NCBI GenBank assembly: GCA_003279605.1
Contig: QCHF01000002.1
Location: forward strand, 385,586-449,585
Direction of reading: 5' to 3'
Length of the DNA: 64,000 bases
Origin: SAR86 cluster bacterium AG-390-O18
GTDB lineage: Bacteria; Pseudomonadota; Gammaproteobacteria; Magnimaribacterales; AG-339-G14
Below are positions 12,141-22,899 of the stretch, one piece after another. The position numbers were made by a program, and so were the translations under genes. The notes below the pieces were generated by a model. That model was not told where the DNA came from. It saw nothing but the letters and a program-made list of their open reading frames with translations, and ran no database searches. Position 1 is the first letter of the stretch, and each line of letters opens with the position of its first letter.

Positions 12141-12334
12141 GCCTTGCAGTTCTTACAAAAAAATTTTTCTGAAGACATAACAGATAAACTTTTTGGCAAA
12201 TAGTCTCCACAAGAAGAGCATTTCACCAACTCTTTATTTTCGTTATCTAAGTCAATTTCCTCTTGTTTGAATAGTCTTGCTAAACCAGAAAGGATACCTA
12301 CAAAGGCAAGGACAATTAATACTTTTAAAAGCAT
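12137..12334 (-). CDS. Small PP0621-like membrane protein with CxxC...CxxC zinc ribbon
   Basis: 65 aa: N-terminal TM helix plus CSSCGDYLPKSLSVMSSEKFFCKNCKA. Confidence 0.65.
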   Translation of the reverse strand: MLLKVLIVLAFVGILSGLARLFKQEEIDLDNENKELVKCSSCGDYLPKSLSVMSSEKFFCKNCKA

Positions 12335-12340
12335 ATTTAG

Positions 12341-13114
12341 CTAGGAATTATTACTTTGAGATTCTTTAGATTTTTCTATAAATCTTTTTAGAATTTCAGC
12401 TGCTTGATTTTTTAAATCTTCTTTTCCCATTAAATCATACGCTTGGACTTTTATTTCTAGCGCTTCTTTTATGATGGGAGACTCAGGAAGGTTAGAAATT
12501 ATATAATCTACTCTCGAAACTGCAGCAATATAAGCTTTTCTTTGAATATAGAATTCAGCAACCTCTAATTCTTGCTTTGCAATTAAATCTCTTAAAAATA
12601 TCATTCTTCTTTTTGCATCCTCGACATAGGTGCTTTCAGGAAATCTTTCTAAAAATTCAGTAAGCTCATCAAATGATTCTTTTGCGGTTGTTAAGTCTCT
12701 TTTATAAGTGAGTTCACCTAAAATTGGCACAGTACTTAGAAGTTCTTTCTCTTTGGAAAATTTTGCAAGGCCTTTCATGTAATAGGCATAATCTGTATTG
12801 GGATGCCTTGGATGCAAACTGATAAATCTTTCTGCCGCAATTACTGCTGAATCGAAAAGACGATTTTCATAGTATGCATAAATAAGTTCAGCCTGAGCTT
12901 GTTCAGCATATCTCCCGAAAGGAAATCTTCTTTCTAAACTTTCAAGTGATTCTATCGCCATAGAATAGTTCCCTGACTTAATTCTTTCTTGAGCTTGATC
13001 ATATATTTGTTTTTCTATCATTGCTGGAGTGTTAGGCTCTTCCTTTTTTTGAGTGGCGCAGCTAATAAAAAAAATTACAAAAAAAATGAAAAAAAGATTT
13101 GAGTAAAATTTCAT
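12341..13114 (-). CDS. bamD: Outer membrane protein assembly lipoprotein BamD
   Basis: Lipobox FISCA, TPR-like repeats (YDQAQERIKSGNYSMAIESLESLERRFPFGRYAEQAQAELIYAYY); divergent to rluD as in other gammaproteobacteria. Confidence 0.95.
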   Translation of the reverse strand: MKFYSNLFFIFFVIFFISCATQKKEEPNTPAMIEKQIYDQAQERIKSGNYSMAIESLESLERRFPFGRYAEQAQAELIYAYYENRLFDSAVIAAERFISLHPRHPNTDYAYYMKGLAKFSKEKELLSTVPILGELTYKRDLTTAKESFDELTEFLERFPESTYVEDAKRRMIFLRDLIAKQELEVAEFYIQRKAYIAAVSRVDYIISNLPESPIIKEALEIKVQAYDLMGKEDLKNQAAEILKRFIEKSKESQSNNS

Positions 13115-13136
13115 AAAATAAGTTTATCATTCTGTC

Positions 13137-14093
13137 ATGACGATTAAGAAGGAGAATTTAATATCTAAAGAGATAAGCGAAGCATTAACTAATAAACGTC
13201 TTGATGTAGTTTTGGCTGAAACTTTTCCAGAGTTTTCTAGAAGTAGACTAAAAAAATGGCTGGAGAACGATTTGGTATCTGTAAATAAGAAAGTTATAAA
13301 TAAACCCAGTCATAAAATAATTTTTCCGGCAAAACTGGAAGTTAGTGTGCCAAGCGAAAATCTCACAGAAGATTTACCAGAACAATTAGACATAAATATA
13401 GTTGAGTCTACAGAGGGTTATATCGTAATCGACAAAAGCAATGGAATGGTAGTGCATCCCGGTGCAGGAAATAAATCAGGAACATTATTGAATGCCTTAT
13501 TGCATCAATATCCTGAATTAAAAAAATTACCGAGAGCAGGTATTGTTCATCGTCTAGATAAAGATACTTCGGGGCTTATGGTAGTAGCCAGAAACGAACC
13601 GGCCATGCAAAGCTTGTCAGAACAAATTTCCAATCGTTCCATCAAAAGGATCTACCAAGCTTTCACAGTAGGAAGAATTGATAGATCTGGAAAAATTGAA
13701 GCGCCAATAGGAAGACACCCAAAAAATAGACAAAAACAAGCAATTATTGATTCTGGTCGAGAAGCCATTTCACACTACAAGGTCATAGAAAATTTTGGCT
13801 CTTATTCTCATCTTGAAGTTTCCTTAGAAACAGGAAGGACTCATCAAATACGCGTTCATATGAATCATTTAGGCTTTCCTTTAATTGGAGATCCTCTTTA
13901 TGGCAGGCGAAGAAGATTTGCTAAAAACACTCATCAAAAACTTAGAGAAATAATAGAAAGTTTTTCCAGACAAGCACTTCATGCTGCTCATCTGAGTTTC
14001 ATAGATCCCGCTACATCCAAAGAAGTGAGCTTCCAATCTAAATTACCTTCTGATTTAGTCGAATTAAGGCAAAACCTTTTAAATCAAGCATAA
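13137..14093 (+). CDS. rluD: 23S rRNA pseudouridine(1911/1915/1917) synthase
   Basis: S4 domain plus GIVHRLDKDTSGLMVVARNE catalytic motif; divergent from bamD. Confidence 0.95.
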   Translation: MTIKKENLISKEISEALTNKRLDVVLAETFPEFSRSRLKKWLENDLVSVNKKVINKPSHKIIFPAKLEVSVPSENLTEDLPEQLDINIVESTEGYIVIDKSNGMVVHPGAGNKSGTLLNALLHQYPELKKLPRAGIVHRLDKDTSGLMVVARNEPAMQSLSEQISNRSIKRIYQAFTVGRIDRSGKIEAPIGRHPKNRQKQAIIDSGREAISHYKVIENFGSYSHLEVSLETGRTHQIRVHMNHLGFPLIGDPLYGRRRRFAKNTHQKLREIIESFSRQALHAAHLSFIDPATSKEVSFQSKLPSDLVELRQNLLNQA

Positions 14094-14165
14094 TTTTCTT
14101 GACTTGCTTTCTAGTACTGTCAAAATTCGCTCCCTTGAGAGATTTCTTCAAATTTTTTTAAAAAA

Positions 14166-15908
14166 ATGGCAAAAGTAATGACATCTGGTGGCGAAGCTTT
14201 AATTAAGGCTTTAGCTGATGAAAATGTAGATATCATCTTCGGTTATCCCGGAGGTGCTGCCTTGCATATTTACGATGCAATCTACCAGCAAGATCGAGTA
14301 CAACATATCTTAGTTAGACACGAACAAGCTGCTACTCACGCAGCTGATGGCTTTGCTCGAGCTACTGGAAAGCCTGGAGTTTGTTTGGTTACTTCTGGAC
14401 CAGGAGCAACAAACGCAATTACTGGTATTGCAACTGCCTATATGGATTCCATTCCTCTGGTTGTAATTTCTGGTCAAGTACCAAATCATTTAATAGGTAC
14501 TGATGCTTTTCAAGAAACCGATATGATGGGTATTTCTAGACCCATTGTTAAACATAGTTTTCTTGTGCAAAAGCCAGAAGAAATTCCAGTTATTGTCAAA
14601 AAAGCATTTCACATTGCAACCAGCGGTAGACCTGGACCAGTGGTTATTGATGTTCCGAAAAACTTAACTGATCCTAATGAAAAATTTGAATATAAGTTCC
14701 CTTCAGATTTATATTTGAGATCATTTGCGTTATATAACGAAGCAGAAAATAGTGAAGTAAAAAAAGCTGTGAAATTGCTTACCGAGGCAGAAAGACCTGT
14801 CATTTATGCCGGTGGTGGAGCTATCAACTCCAATGCTGCAGAAGAAATTTATGAATTTGGAAAGTTGATGGGCTGTCCTGTTACCAATACCTTAATGGGT
14901 CTTGGTGTTTATCCAGCTTCAGACGAGCAGTTTGTTGGCATGTTAGGCATGCATGGTACTTATGAGGCAAACATGGTGATGCATGAAGCGGATTTGATTA
15001 TGGCAATTGGTGCAAGATTTGATGATCGAATTACCAACAATCCAAACAAATTCGGCCTACAAGCTAAAAAAATACATATTGATTCCGATCCGTCTTCAAT
15101 TGATAAGATTATTGACGTAGATGTAGCAATGACTGGAAATGCAAAAAAAGTTATTTCTCAAATCAACAAAGAATTAAAGGCTATGAATTTTGACAATAAA
15201 AAATTCGATCCTTGGATGAAAAAAGCCATGCAGTGGCGTGCGGACCACGGACTCAATCACAATATGTTGGATCAAAAAAATCCAGGAGATATCATTTTGC
15301 CCCAACAAGTTATTCAATCTGCATATAAAGCGACTGATGGTAAGGCTTTTGTTACTTCAGACGTTGGTCAGCACCAAATGTTTGCAGCACAGTATTATCA
15401 CTTCAACGAACCAAGAAAATGGATTAATTCAGGCGGATTGGGAACTATGGGTTTTGGTTTGCCTGCTGCAATGGGAGTTAAATTTGCTTTTCCTGATGAA
15501 ACGGTTGCTTGCATCACGGGAGAAGGCAGCATTCAAATGTGTATCCAAGAATTATCTACGTGCGGACAATATGGTTTGCCCATCAAGATTATAAATCTCA
15601 ACAACAGAGCGCTTGGAATGGTTAAACAATGGCAGGATATGCAATATGGTGGAAGATATTCAAGTATCTCTTACGAAGACTCCTTGCCTGACTTTATCAA
15701 GCTTGCTGAATCTTATGGACATGTTGGTATGAAAGTAGAAAAGCTTTCAGAACTACAGGCCGCAATGGAAGAGTGCTTTGCTTTAAAAGACAAATTGGTT
15801 TTTCTTGATGTCTATGTTGATCCGGATGAGCACGTTTATCCTATGTTGAAAGCTGGTGGAGACATGTCAGAAATGTACTTAAGCAAAACAGAAAAAACTT
15901 TCGAATGA
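14166..15908 (+). CDS. ilvB: Acetolactate synthase large subunit
   Basis: ThDP enzyme: FGYPGGAALHIYDAIY, LVTSGPGATNAITGIATAYMDSIPLVVISGQV; followed by ilvH and ilvC. Confidence 0.97.
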   Translation: MAKVMTSGGEALIKALADENVDIIFGYPGGAALHIYDAIYQQDRVQHILVRHEQAATHAADGFARATGKPGVCLVTSGPGATNAITGIATAYMDSIPLVVISGQVPNHLIGTDAFQETDMMGISRPIVKHSFLVQKPEEIPVIVKKAFHIATSGRPGPVVIDVPKNLTDPNEKFEYKFPSDLYLRSFALYNEAENSEVKKAVKLLTEAERPVIYAGGGAINSNAAEEIYEFGKLMGCPVTNTLMGLGVYPASDEQFVGMLGMHGTYEANMVMHEADLIMAIGARFDDRITNNPNKFGLQAKKIHIDSDPSSIDKIIDVDVAMTGNAKKVISQINKELKAMNFDNKKFDPWMKKAMQWRADHGLNHNMLDQKNPGDIILPQQVIQSAYKATDGKAFVTSDVGQHQMFAAQYYHFNEPRKWINSGGLGTMGFGLPAAMGVKFAFPDETVACITGEGSIQMCIQELSTCGQYGLPIKIINLNNRALGMVKQWQDMQYGGRYSSISYEDSLPDFIKLAESYGHVGMKVEKLSELQAAMEECFALKDKLVFLDVYVDPDEHVYPMLKAGGDMSEMYLSKTEKTFE

Positions 15909-16417
15909 ATCATATTGCCTTGCTAATGGAAAACCAACCTGGAGCTTTATCCAGGGTGATAGGTTTATTTTCTCAAAGAGGGTACAACATCGATTCTTTA
16001 TCGGTAGCTCCTACGCAAGATGAAACACTTTCCAGATTGACCATGACCATTGGTGAGGAAGGAGCTGATATCAATCAGGTTCTAAAACAGCTTTATAAAT
16101 TAGTTGATGTGGTGATGGTGCAAAATTTAAATGAAGCTGACGCCTTAACTTTAGAACTTGCAATAATTAAATTAAATAAGACCAAGGCAGAAGTAGAGGG
16201 TCTTTTAAAAAATTATGAATTTGAAAGAGAAATTTTAGATGAAAAAGACAATTACACAGTTTTCAAAGCACTAGGTGATACTCAAGAAATTGAAAATTTA
16301 TTGTCTGAATTGAAGAAAGAAGAATTTTTAGAAGTGACAAGGTCTGGTACCTTAGGTATGACCAAAGGCAATGAGTCTTTGGCAACTAATGATCAGACTA
16401 AAATTTCTTACGATTAA
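15905..16417 (+). CDS. ilvH: Acetolactate synthase small (regulatory) subunit
   Basis: ACT domain: MNHIALLMENQPGALSRVIGLFSQRGYNIDSLSVAPT; ATGA overlap with ilvB. Confidence 0.97.
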   Translation: MNHIALLMENQPGALSRVIGLFSQRGYNIDSLSVAPTQDETLSRLTMTIGEEGADINQVLKQLYKLVDVVMVQNLNEADALTLELAIIKLNKTKAEVEGLLKNYEFEREILDEKDNYTVFKALGDTQEIENLLSELKKEEFLEVTRSGTLGMTKGNESLATNDQTKISYD

Positions 16418-17469
<1,052 letters not shown>

Positions 17470-17477
<8 letters not shown>

Positions 17478-18477
17478 CTTCTTCAGAGAGATTTTTAAGT
17501 TGCTTCATTAAATTGAAGTGACTGTCATCTCTCATGGGTAAAAAATCATGATCGTATGCTTTTTCTGGATTCTCTCTGACCCTTCTATCTAATGCTTTTG
17601 CATCAGGGCCAATAAGAATCCGCCACTCTTTGGCTTTGACGCCATCCAAAATTACTTTAGCAGCAGCTTCAGCAGAGGTAATGGCTTTTTCTTTAAAATC
17701 TTTTTGTCTATTCATGACCGACTCACGAAACATTTCTAAAGACAGGTTGTGAACTGGCGCACCCACTTTAATCCATCTATCTTTCATTTCCTGAAGCTCT
17801 TCATCATTCAAATCAGCAATATCTTTTTGTCCCAATACTTTTCCAGAATTTTCGCTAATTGAAGTACCAATATGTCCTGGCATCACAAGAGATACGCCAA
17901 GGTGTGGCGCATTGATACGAAAATCATTGATCAAGGCTTCGGTAAAACCTTTAACGGCAAATTTTGCTGCAGAGTAAGAAGTATGAGGTTGAGAATGTCC
18001 GAGAGTCGCCCAAAAACCATTAACACTACTAGTATTAATCATATGGCCTTCTTCACTTTTAAGTAGGGCGTCCATAAATGCTCGAGAGCATAAATAAACT
18101 CCATCCCAACAAATCTTAAAAGTTCTTTCCCATTCTTCTATTCCTGAAAGAACAAAGCTTGCACCGCCACCAATACCAGCATTATTAAAAAGCAAATTGA
18201 TATGCTCAGTTCCTTGTTGCTCTAAAACTTCATCTCTAAAACGTAAGACATCTTCTTCAGACGAAACGTCGCATAAATGTTTAGTAATTTTTACATGGGG
18301 ATATTTTTTTGATGCTTCTTGGAAGGTCTCTTCCATATTTTCTTCAATGACATCGCAAATAGAGACATGGCAGCCTTCTGCAGCCAATTGATAAGTGAGT
18401 TCTCTTCCCATACCGGTTCCACCGCCTGTGATAACCGCAATTTTTCCATCAAAATTTTCCATTTTTCTCCCAAACAA
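17470..18477 (-). CDS. Short-chain dehydrogenase/reductase (SDR)
   Basis: AVITGGGTGMGRELTYQLA, NNAGIGGG, YSAAKFAVKGFTEAL. Confidence 0.92.
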
Positions 18478-18578
18478 ATATTTCTTAAAGTTTTTTTACT
18501 TTACATAGTATCTACTAGAAAAAAAACCTATAATCCTTTCTCCAAGATCAGCAAGATAAGATTTTTACTTCTAATTTT

Positions 18579-18655
<77 letters not shown>

Positions 18656-18684
18656 TAGATATTGTCACTCTCAATTAAAGGTTT

Positions 18685-18713
18685 TTGACAGTTAAACTGA
18701 CATATCCTATATT
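18685..18713 (+). promoter_or_regulatory. Sigma70-type promoter for the sulfatase gene
   Basis: TTGACA (18685-18690), 17-nt spacer, TATATT (18708-18713); start codon at 18737. Confidence 0.75.
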
Positions 18714-18736
18714 CTTTTTCCAGGGGAAAATTCAAA

Positions 18737-20383
18737 ATGCTTAAGAAGACGCTGTACTCACTGATTGCAATAGTTTTTATTGGGGTTATTGCTTGGGAAT
18801 ACAAAGTCAATATCTTAATTTGGTCCTTACCAAAGATGATGAATTTTCTTAACCCCATTCAAGAAAACATCCCAACATCTTGGTCTATTGGGCCAGAAGA
18901 AGCAACGAAGGACGACCGACCTAACATAATTTTAATTCTTGCTGATGATATGGGCTACAACGATATTTCGCTCCATAATGGTGGAGCTGCTGATGGTTCT
19001 TTGCAAACGCTACATATTGATGAATTGGCTGCAAGTGGTGTTTGGTTTTCAAGAGGTTATGCTGCTAATGCGACTTGTGCTCCATCTCGAGCATCAATCA
19101 TGACAGGCAAATATGCTACAAGATTTGGTTATGAATTTACTCCAGTACCCGATCCGGCAAGATTTATTCTCACTTGGCTGGTTGAAGAAGATGATGCTCA
19201 ATTGAGAGGGAGAATTGATCGAGAAGTCGCAAATAACTTACCTTCATATTTCGATATGGGCATGCCAACTGAACAAATTACTATAGCTGAAGTTCTTAAG
19301 GATGCAGGATATTACACCGCTCACATTGGCAAATGGCATTTAGGAATTACCAATGGCATGGATCCTCAAAGTCAGGGCTTTGTTGACTCTTTGTCGCTTG
19401 CAGGGAGTTCTTATCTTTCTGAGAATGACCCTGAAGTTGTAAATGCCAAATTTGATACAAGCATTGATAAGATGGTTTGGTCTTCCTCTCAGTATGCGGC
19501 TAGATTTAATGGCAGCAAACCTTTTGCTCCTGATAAATACGTCACAGATTACTATACCGATGAAGCATTGAAAGTGATTGAAAATAATCAGAACCGACCC
19601 TTCTTTTTATACTTAAGTCATTGGGCGATTCATAATCCATTACAAGCTTTAAGATCTGATGTTGAGCAAATGCAACATATGTCCGGTCACAACCTTCAAG
19701 TATATTCAGGCATGATTCGAGCACTTGATCGAAGTGTTGGCAAAATTATAGAAAAACTTAAAGAACTAGAAATCTATGGGAAAACCTTGATCATATTTAC
19801 TAGCGATAATGGCGGTGCTAACTATATCGAATTAGAAGATATCAATAAGCCTTATCGAGGCTGGAAAATATCGTTTTTTGATGGCGGTATCAGAGTACCT
19901 TTTATTTTTAGTTGGCCTGATCGCATTGAAGCTGGTGGAAAATTCGACGATGCTATTCACCACTTCGATATTTTTTCTACGATTGCTGCAGCGGCAAATG
20001 TAGAAATAAAGAATAAACTCGTTATTGACGGAGTAAATTTACTACCTTTCATTAATAAAGAGACTTTTAATAAACCTCATGAAACTCTTTTTTGGCGCTC
20101 TGGTAATCACCAATCGGTTTTACATAAAAACTGGAAATATTTAATTAGCATTAAAGAAAATGCTCGATGGTTGTTTGATACTTCTTCGGATCCTTTTGAA
20201 AAAAATAATGTTATTGATAAATATCCAAAACAGGCCCAGGTTATTGAAAGCTTATTGGTAGAATTCAACTATAAGCAAAGTGATCCTCTCTTCCCGTCAG
20301 CTTTTGAAGCCCCAATAATGATTGATAAATATGATGGACAAGAATATGAAGCAGGGGACGACTATATTTATTGGTCTAACTAA
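18737..20383 (+). CDS. Type I sulfatase (arylsulfatase-like), N-terminally membrane anchored
   Basis: NIILILADDMGYND, formylglycine motif CAPSRASIMTGKY, HIGKWHLG; N-terminal hydrophobic helix. Confidence 0.93.
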   Translation: MLKKTLYSLIAIVFIGVIAWEYKVNILIWSLPKMMNFLNPIQENIPTSWSIGPEEATKDDRPNIILILADDMGYNDISLHNGGAADGSLQTLHIDELAASGVWFSRGYAANATCAPSRASIMTGKYATRFGYEFTPVPDPARFILTWLVEEDDAQLRGRIDREVANNLPSYFDMGMPTEQITIAEVLKDAGYYTAHIGKWHLGITNGMDPQSQGFVDSLSLAGSSYLSENDPEVVNAKFDTSIDKMVWSSSQYAARFNGSKPFAPDKYVTDYYTDEALKVIENNQNRPFFLYLSHWAIHNPLQALRSDVEQMQHMSGHNLQVYSGMIRALDRSVGKIIEKLKELEIYGKTLIIFTSDNGGANYIELEDINKPYRGWKISFFDGGIRVPFIFSWPDRIEAGGKFDDAIHHFDIFSTIAAAANVEIKNKLVIDGVNLLPFINKETFNKPHETLFWRSGNHQSVLHKNWKYLISIKENARWLFDTSSDPFEKNNVIDKYPKQAQVIESLLVEFNYKQSDPLFPSAFEAPIMIDKYDGQEYEAGDDYIYWSN

Positions 20384-20420
20384 ACTAAATAAACTAAATA
20401 AAAAAATTTTGTTTCGGGAA

Positions 20421-20445
20421 CACCCCTTCCAGAATTGAAGGGGTG
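20421..20445. terminator. Strong GC-rich hairpin between convergent sulfatase and TonB receptor genes
   Basis: CACCCCTTC (20421-20429) / CAGAATT / GAAGGGGTG (20437-20445). No immediate U-tract on either strand; on the minus strand a T-run follows about 12 nt after the stem. Confidence 0.5.
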
Positions 20446-20465
20446 CTCTAGGGGGATTCTCTAAC

Positions 20466-22490
20466 TTAGAAGTTAAAGTTCAATTTGATACCGAAGTTTC
20501 GACCAGCTAAAGGCACTTCATTTTTCACATAAGAAGTGTGATTTCTAGCTTTCTCGTCCATAAGGTTTCTTCCAAAGACAGACAAAACTAGTTCTTCATC
20601 ACTACCGATAGCAATAGATCTTCTGATATCGAAATCGACCATGGTGTAGCCATTCGTTAAAGATTCACCAAAACCAATGTCATCTTCTTTTTGTACGTCT
20701 ATGACTTTTACATCATAAGTAACATTTTCATTTTCAAGCGCAAAACGATAAACATTTTTGATCGGGGTGATTCTTGGAACATTTCCACCACTACCAAAAG
20801 TTCCTACGACTTCATCTCTTCCGTATGAAATTTGGACCTCACCATTATCAGTAGCAAAAGATCTACCAATTTCTATTTCATAGCCATTAAAGTCTGCATC
20901 TGCTTGACGATAATTGGTAATTGGTAAATTCTTAGCATTTTTATTACCTGTGTCTATAAGATAAATATAATTATCGACTGCGTTTGAATAAACCGAGGCA
21001 TTTATAAAATAACCATCGTTTTCGTAATTAACGCTGAAGTCTATATTATTTGATCTTTCAGATTCTAGATTTACATTACCAATCTCTACTCTAGCTGCAG
21101 CTAAGTGAGTTCCATTCATAAAAAGTTCTAATTCTGATGGAGCCCTTGCAACACTTGAGATACCAAGAGACAATCCAACATCATTTGCTAAGTCCCAACC
21201 CATAGTAAGAGCAGTACTCAAGTCACTTTCACTAATATCGTGAAGAGTATTTCCAATAGCACCATCTCTATTTACTTGATCCAAACGAACACCAAAATCA
21301 AGATCAACAACATCCAACTCTCTACAGATGAAGTAACCAAGGCTCAACATTTGAGAATCAACTGGTTTCATGAAAGTTTCTTCTCCAATGATTGCAACAT
21401 CTTCTTGACTTACGTTAATTGTTACATTCTGTCTGTTACCGCCGTCTTGATTTCCGATATCAAGCTTCATACCTAATTCTAAAGATTCGTTAGTGAAAGT
21501 TGTTGGACCATGTTCCTCCTCTTCCTCCCCTTCTTCTTCTCCGTGATGCAACTCTACATGACCTTCGGTAAAGGAATAATCATTTGCTTGAAAGAAATAG
21601 CTAAGTTTATCTAACCCACTAAGATTGGTCGCAGCTCCTTCTATGGTCACATTTTCCGAAGAAGTATCTGCTTGAATCCTTTCATCTTCATGTTCTCCTC
21701 CTCCTTCTTCTTCTTCCTCACCGTGGAAAGCTATTCCATAGGTATTTTCAATCTTGCCTAAAGAAAAGCCAAAATAACCCGAGTCATCAACCACTGAAAG
21801 ACCAAATTTTTGACTGAAAGTTGCTAAATCAGAATTTGCTAAAGTTGTTTCTGCTTCAGGCGAACCTTCGTGAATGATGGCTCCACTTGGAACATGATGA
21901 CTTTCAAAGTTTACTTCTTTTAAAGCATAAGTCAGATTTATACCACCTACATTGCCTTTATAAGAAAAACTTCCGGTAGTTCCCATATTTGCTGTTTGTC
22001 TTTCAAGACCTATATTAAAGTCATTACCTTCAAAGTCTTCGCTAGCAATGGTTTGGTCAACGATATTGATGATTCCACCCATTGTTCCATTGGAATATAA
22101 CAAAGATGAAGGACCACGAACTACTTCGATTTGTTGTAAGTCGTTCAAATCGACATCATTTAAATGGTCAGAACCTAGACCAGAGACATCTCTGACTAAC
22201 TTACCGTTAGATAGAATTCTCACTCTAGTCCCACCCATTCCTCTGATGATTGGTTGTCCAACTCCAGGACCAAAGCCGGATGAACTTACTCCTAGCAAAT
22301 AGTCAATGCTGTCTCCTAGATTTGTTGAACCTGAATAATTAATGTCATCTCCAGTGATGACAAATATTGGTGAATCTATTTCAGCAAGTGTTGCTCCTCC
22401 AAGAGATGAAGTAACAATGACTTCCTCATCCATTGCATGAAGCACATTTAGAAATGCGAAACACAAAATAAAATACAAAGATTTTTTCAT
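20466..22490 (-). CDS. TonB-dependent outer membrane receptor, ZnuD-like (putative zinc uptake)
   Basis: Plug domain GVGQPIIRGMGGTRVRILSNGKLVRD...IEVVRGPSSLLYSNGTMGGIINIVD; acidic/His inserts HGEEEEEGGGEHEDE and ELHHGEEEGEEEEEHG; C-terminal aromatic NFGIKLNFNF. Confidence 0.85.
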   Translation of the reverse strand: MKKSLYFILCFAFLNVLHAMDEEVIVTSSLGGATLAEIDSPIFVITGDDINYSGSTNLGDSIDYLLGVSSSGFGPGVGQPIIRGMGGTRVRILSNGKLVRDVSGLGSDHLNDVDLNDLQQIEVVRGPSSLLYSNGTMGGIINIVDQTIASEDFEGNDFNIGLERQTANMGTTGSFSYKGNVGGINLTYALKEVNFESHHVPSGAIIHEGSPEAETTLANSDLATFSQKFGLSVVDDSGYFGFSLGKIENTYGIAFHGEEEEEGGGEHEDERIQADTSSENVTIEGAATNLSGLDKLSYFFQANDYSFTEGHVELHHGEEEGEEEEEHGPTTFTNESLELGMKLDIGNQDGGNRQNVTINVSQEDVAIIGEETFMKPVDSQMLSLGYFICRELDVVDLDFGVRLDQVNRDGAIGNTLHDISESDLSTALTMGWDLANDVGLSLGISSVARAPSELELFMNGTHLAAARVEIGNVNLESERSNNIDFSVNYENDGYFINASVYSNAVDNYIYLIDTGNKNAKNLPITNYRQADADFNGYEIEIGRSFATDNGEVQISYGRDEVVGTFGSGGNVPRITPIKNVYRFALENENVTYDVKVIDVQKEDDIGFGESLTNGYTMVDFDIRRSIAIGSDEELVLSVFGRNLMDEKARNHTSYVKNEVPLAGRNFGIKLNFNF

Positions 22491-22544
22491 AATCTCCTCC
22501 TAAGAAATTAAAAAATTAAAATTAAAAAAGTTTGAAAGTTGGTC

Positions 22545-22832
22545 TTATTGAGGCGGGGCTCTAGAAAGAAAGTAAGACTGATTCTTTTTTTCATAAAAAC
22601 TGATTTGTTCAATTTCTATGTTGTCAGAGAAAAAGAGATGATATGAAGTAAATTCAAGTTCATTACTTACTTGATCGCCGATACAAGAATGACATTCATT
22701 TTGAAATTCAAATTCATGATGCTCGACATCATGAGTTTCATGAGAATGATCGTGAGAAAGCTCTCCAAGTAAGCCACTTGAAGCTAAAACTAAGCTAAAA
22801 AGAATTGCAAGTTTGTTTCCTTTCCCTAACAC
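22545..22832 (-). CDS. Small secreted His-rich protein, putative metal-binding partner of the TonB receptor
   Basis: 95 aa, signal-like N-terminus, SHDHSHETHDVEHHEFEFQNECHSCIGDQ; C-terminus SRAPPQ; GTG start; 54 nt upstream of the TonB receptor gene on the same strand. Confidence 0.65.
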   Translation of the reverse strand: MLGKGNKLAILFSLVLASSGLLGELSHDHSHETHDVEHHEFEFQNECHSCIGDQVSNELEFTSYHLFFSDNIEIEQISFYEKKNQSYFLSRAPPQ

Positions 22833-22899
22833 GCGAGCAATTGTATTATAAAAAAGTTTTTTTTACACTTATACATATATATAAATTTTGGAGAAAAGT

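Noticed and set aside
22833-22890. AT-rich partial palindrome (TTGTATTATAA) as a possible Zur box
   Set aside because: Too weak a match to Zur consensus in an AT-rich spacer; needs comparative motif support.
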